Of a stretch of 64,000 nt of DNA, positions 62,301-64,000 are shown piece after piece. Source of the DNA: an uncultured Selenomonadales bacterium (GTDB lineage: Bacteria > Bacillota > Negativicutes > Selenomonadales > Selenomonadaceae). Location: assembly GCA_947165145.1 (NCBI GenBank), contig CAMUZG010000004.1:1-64000 (forward strand). The letters are read 5' to 3'. The notes under the pieces were generated by a model, which was not told the DNA's origin, ran no database searches, and saw only the letters and a list, made by a program, of their open reading frames with translations. A program made the translations under genes and the position numbers. Each line of letters opens with the position of its first letter. Position 1 is the first letter of the stretch.

Positions 62301-63664
62301 CTCTCGGCAACGTCACGGGCATTGAAAATGTTGCGGCTGATTCAAGCGGGCAAGTCACATTCAACGTTTCCTCCGACGTGACGATAACCGACGAAAATAT
62401 TTTCTATGCCGTCACGGTCAGCGGCGCGACAATCAGCGGCAACTCAATCAGCGTCGACGGCAACGACTATTACAACGGCGAAGTGACTGTCACGGCGAAG
62501 ACAGGCTACGTTGTCAACAGCCCCGTCACTGTCACGCAAGACACAACAATCACCGCGACGCTTGACACGGTGAATCATTACGTCCTTGCCAACGACACGT
62601 CAACGCTCGCCACTGTCGACAACACGACAGATTATCCCGACCTTGTGCAGGTGTATCAGCTCACTTTGCCGACGGGCGTCACTGCAACGGGCGATATTGT
62701 TGTAACTGACGATGGCAAGACTTATGCGGCGGGCAACATCACGCTCACGGCGGCGAACGGTTATACTCTCAGCAACATCACGGTTAACGGCACGCCCGAT
62801 GATGACGGTGTCTTCACGGTAGATAGCAACACGAGCATCACGGCGGACGTCACTGCCATTGTCGAGGAATTGAACGACTTCAATAACGCAAATCCTGCCC
62901 AAGCGACGAACGTAACTGTCAACAACGCGTTTGGCGATTTCGGCACGGGTCAATTTGAAAAGATGTACAAAATCTATTCCACGAAAGAAAATTCAATGCT
63001 CGTCGGCAACGCGCAAAATAACACAGTCGTCATCACGGGCGGCTCCGACAACATTTTAATCGGCGGGCTCGGCAAAGACACCTACAGTTTCAGCGACGGC
63101 GGCGGCATCGTCACGGACTACGGCATTGGCGCGACGAAAACTGGTGCAGGTAAAGCTTTGGCGACATCAACGACGGCTACAGATTTCAATCGCACAGACC
63201 CAACGAGCTACGCTGGCGAAGTCGACGTTGTCAAAGTTCAAGGCAAAGTCAATGGCATTTACTTTGAACGCGACAGCAACACAAAGAAAACGCCAACGTT
63301 CACGGCGGTCATCAGCTACACGTCCACGGACGGCGGCGACAATGAACTCATCGTGCTGAACAATATCGTCAAGAAGCCGACCAAAACTGGAAGCTCACCG
63401 ATTTATCAGACGAACGACATTGCTGCGGCTACTCTCAAGATTTGGGACACGAGTGGCAGTAAACAGGCAGTCCTCTCCGCCGCAAAACTCAAGAAACTTT
63501 TCAAGGACGACGGACTTTTGACGACCGAACAACAGGCTCAAGTTACGCGACTTTCCGATCTCGTCAAGCCCGAAAACATCATCACAACGTCTGGCGAAGA
63601 ATCAACCTTCACGAATCCGTTGACGCCGCAAATCGTCGTGAACAGCAACAAACCTAAAGATTAA
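59343..63664 (+). CDS. X3: giant GLUG-repeat protein, split by a -1 frameshift at a poly-C tract
   Basis: AGGAGG and ATG 59343 start a frame reading MKRFEIITTP that meets six C and ends at TAA 59457. The -1 frame continues from the tract to 63664 as PPQSTTRFTFDLQRFADL and then about 1420 residues; internal TTG 59402 has no ribosome site. Content: two GLUG/beta-helix modules (about residues 30-260 and 360-600 of the long frame, each with GTFDGQGFTISGIRIYK), a carbohydrate-like beta region with many short Gly/Asn repeats, a bacterial Ig-like stretch, RTX-like NILIGGLGKDTYSF, and the shared C-terminal domain ending NSNKPKD. It is 16 bp after X2. flgI follows after 76 bp. Function unknown. Confidence 0.8.
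59368..59373 (+). other. Poly-C tract (6 C) of X3, predicted slippage site
   Basis: Codon phase ACA ACC CCC CAC. As in X1, one added C or a -1 slip restores the long frame. Confidence 0.85.
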
Positions 63665-63740
63665 TTTGTCGACGCGACGGGCAGGAATTTCGCCGCACAG
63701 CTTGAAAGACAATCACATTTCAAATTGACGAGGTGACGTC

Positions 63741-64000
63741 ATGAAAAAAATTTTTACACTCGCGACGCTGATTGCTTGCCTCGCGCTCATGACAACGACG
63801 GTTTTCGCGGAGTCGTCCGTCACGCGAATCAAAGACATTGCGAAGGTGCAAGGCATGCGCAACAACCAACTCATCGGCTACGGGCTGGTCGTCGGCTTGC
63901 CAGGTACGGGCGATTCGGACAAAATTCGCCAAACGATTAACTCTACTGTTTCCATGCTGAAGAGTTTCGGAATAACGGTGGACACTTCAAACTGGAAGGC
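63741..64000 (+). CDS. flgI: Flagellar P-ring protein FlgI (partial, 5' part)
   Basis: The first 86 codons of the periplasmic P-ring subunit. A signal peptide ([20 protein letters not shown], then VFAES) is followed by the highly conserved start of the mature protein: [38 protein letters not shown] 63741 has GAGGTGACGTC upstream. The gene runs off the window. In other diderms flgI normally follows flgH directly; here nearly 12 kb separates them. Confidence 0.96.
   Translation, partial: MKKIFTLATLIACLALMTTTVFAESSVTRIKDIAKVQGMRNNQLIGYGLVVGLPGTGDSDKIRQTINSTVSMLKSFGITVDTSNWK

Overview
The window looks like a diderm Firmicute of the Negativicutes (Selenomonadales-like), roughly 50% GC. Firmicute-type genes (RNase Y with its partner YmdB, MutS2, CvfB, YqeK, RsfS, SpoVS, an LCP protein) sit beside genes for the outer-membrane flagellar rings (flgA, flgH, flgI), a combination expected in Firmicutes that kept an outer membrane. 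The species assignment is inference; no rRNA gene is present.

Layout. 1-10.8 kb: the 5' part of an AmmeMemoRadiSam A/B fusion, tRNA-Pro, a D-Ala-D-Ala carboxypeptidase, clpB, and two large multidomain envelope-glycan transferases. 10.8-20.1 kb: a minus-strand run of mutS2, macro-domain protein, a secreted protein, a small protein and a glycosyltransferase; then tRNA-Ser, a possible structured RNA, a CydD-like ABC exporter, nagA and a degenerate HD-GYP protein. 20.3-37.6 kb: mostly plus strand, with YitT, glmS, a TagA/WecG transferase, psd-pssA, proB, a NlpC/P60-like protein, a MATE transporter fused to an ATPase domain, proA, nadD-fic-yqeK-LCP-rsfS-cvfB and a DedA-like protein. 37.7-44.3 kb: minus strand, with a PHP phosphoesterase, spoVS, an AGCS symporter, ymdB, a conserved small protein and rny. 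44.3-49.5 kb: hisC-hisB, ndk, a chemoreceptor and a sugar-binding lipoprotein. 49.6-64 kb: the flagellar genes flgG-flgA-flgH-[three very large genes]-flgI.

The most unusual region is 51.8-63.7 kb. Between flgH and flgI lie three tightly packed genes (called X1, X2, X3 here) for repeat-rich proteins of about 690, 1800 and 1440 residues. They share a C-terminal domain and end in the same NSNKPKD tail. X1 and X3 each begin with a strong ribosome binding site and ATG, run into a poly-C tract (7 and 6 C) after about ten codons, and continue in the -1 frame. Each is exactly one C short of the full-length frame, and the sequence after the tract is conserved between them in the shifted frame. This fits phase variation by slipped-strand mispairing, or programmed -1 frameshifting. 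X2 has no such tract and carries a gluzincin-type metalloprotease motif inside RTX-like repeats.

A second theme is repeated short DNA. A palindrome with core GCAACGTGACGTTGC recurs at least six times, inside nagA, at gene ends, and between two 78-bp direct repeats in a small membrane-protein gene. Tracts of degenerate 7-bp repeats (GGAATTA/GGAATGT type, and AGCTGTC or CCTAAAA types) fill many intergenic gaps. Several promoters have near-consensus TTGNNN-17/18-TATAAT spacing. spoVS has an excellent match to a sigma-H promoter.
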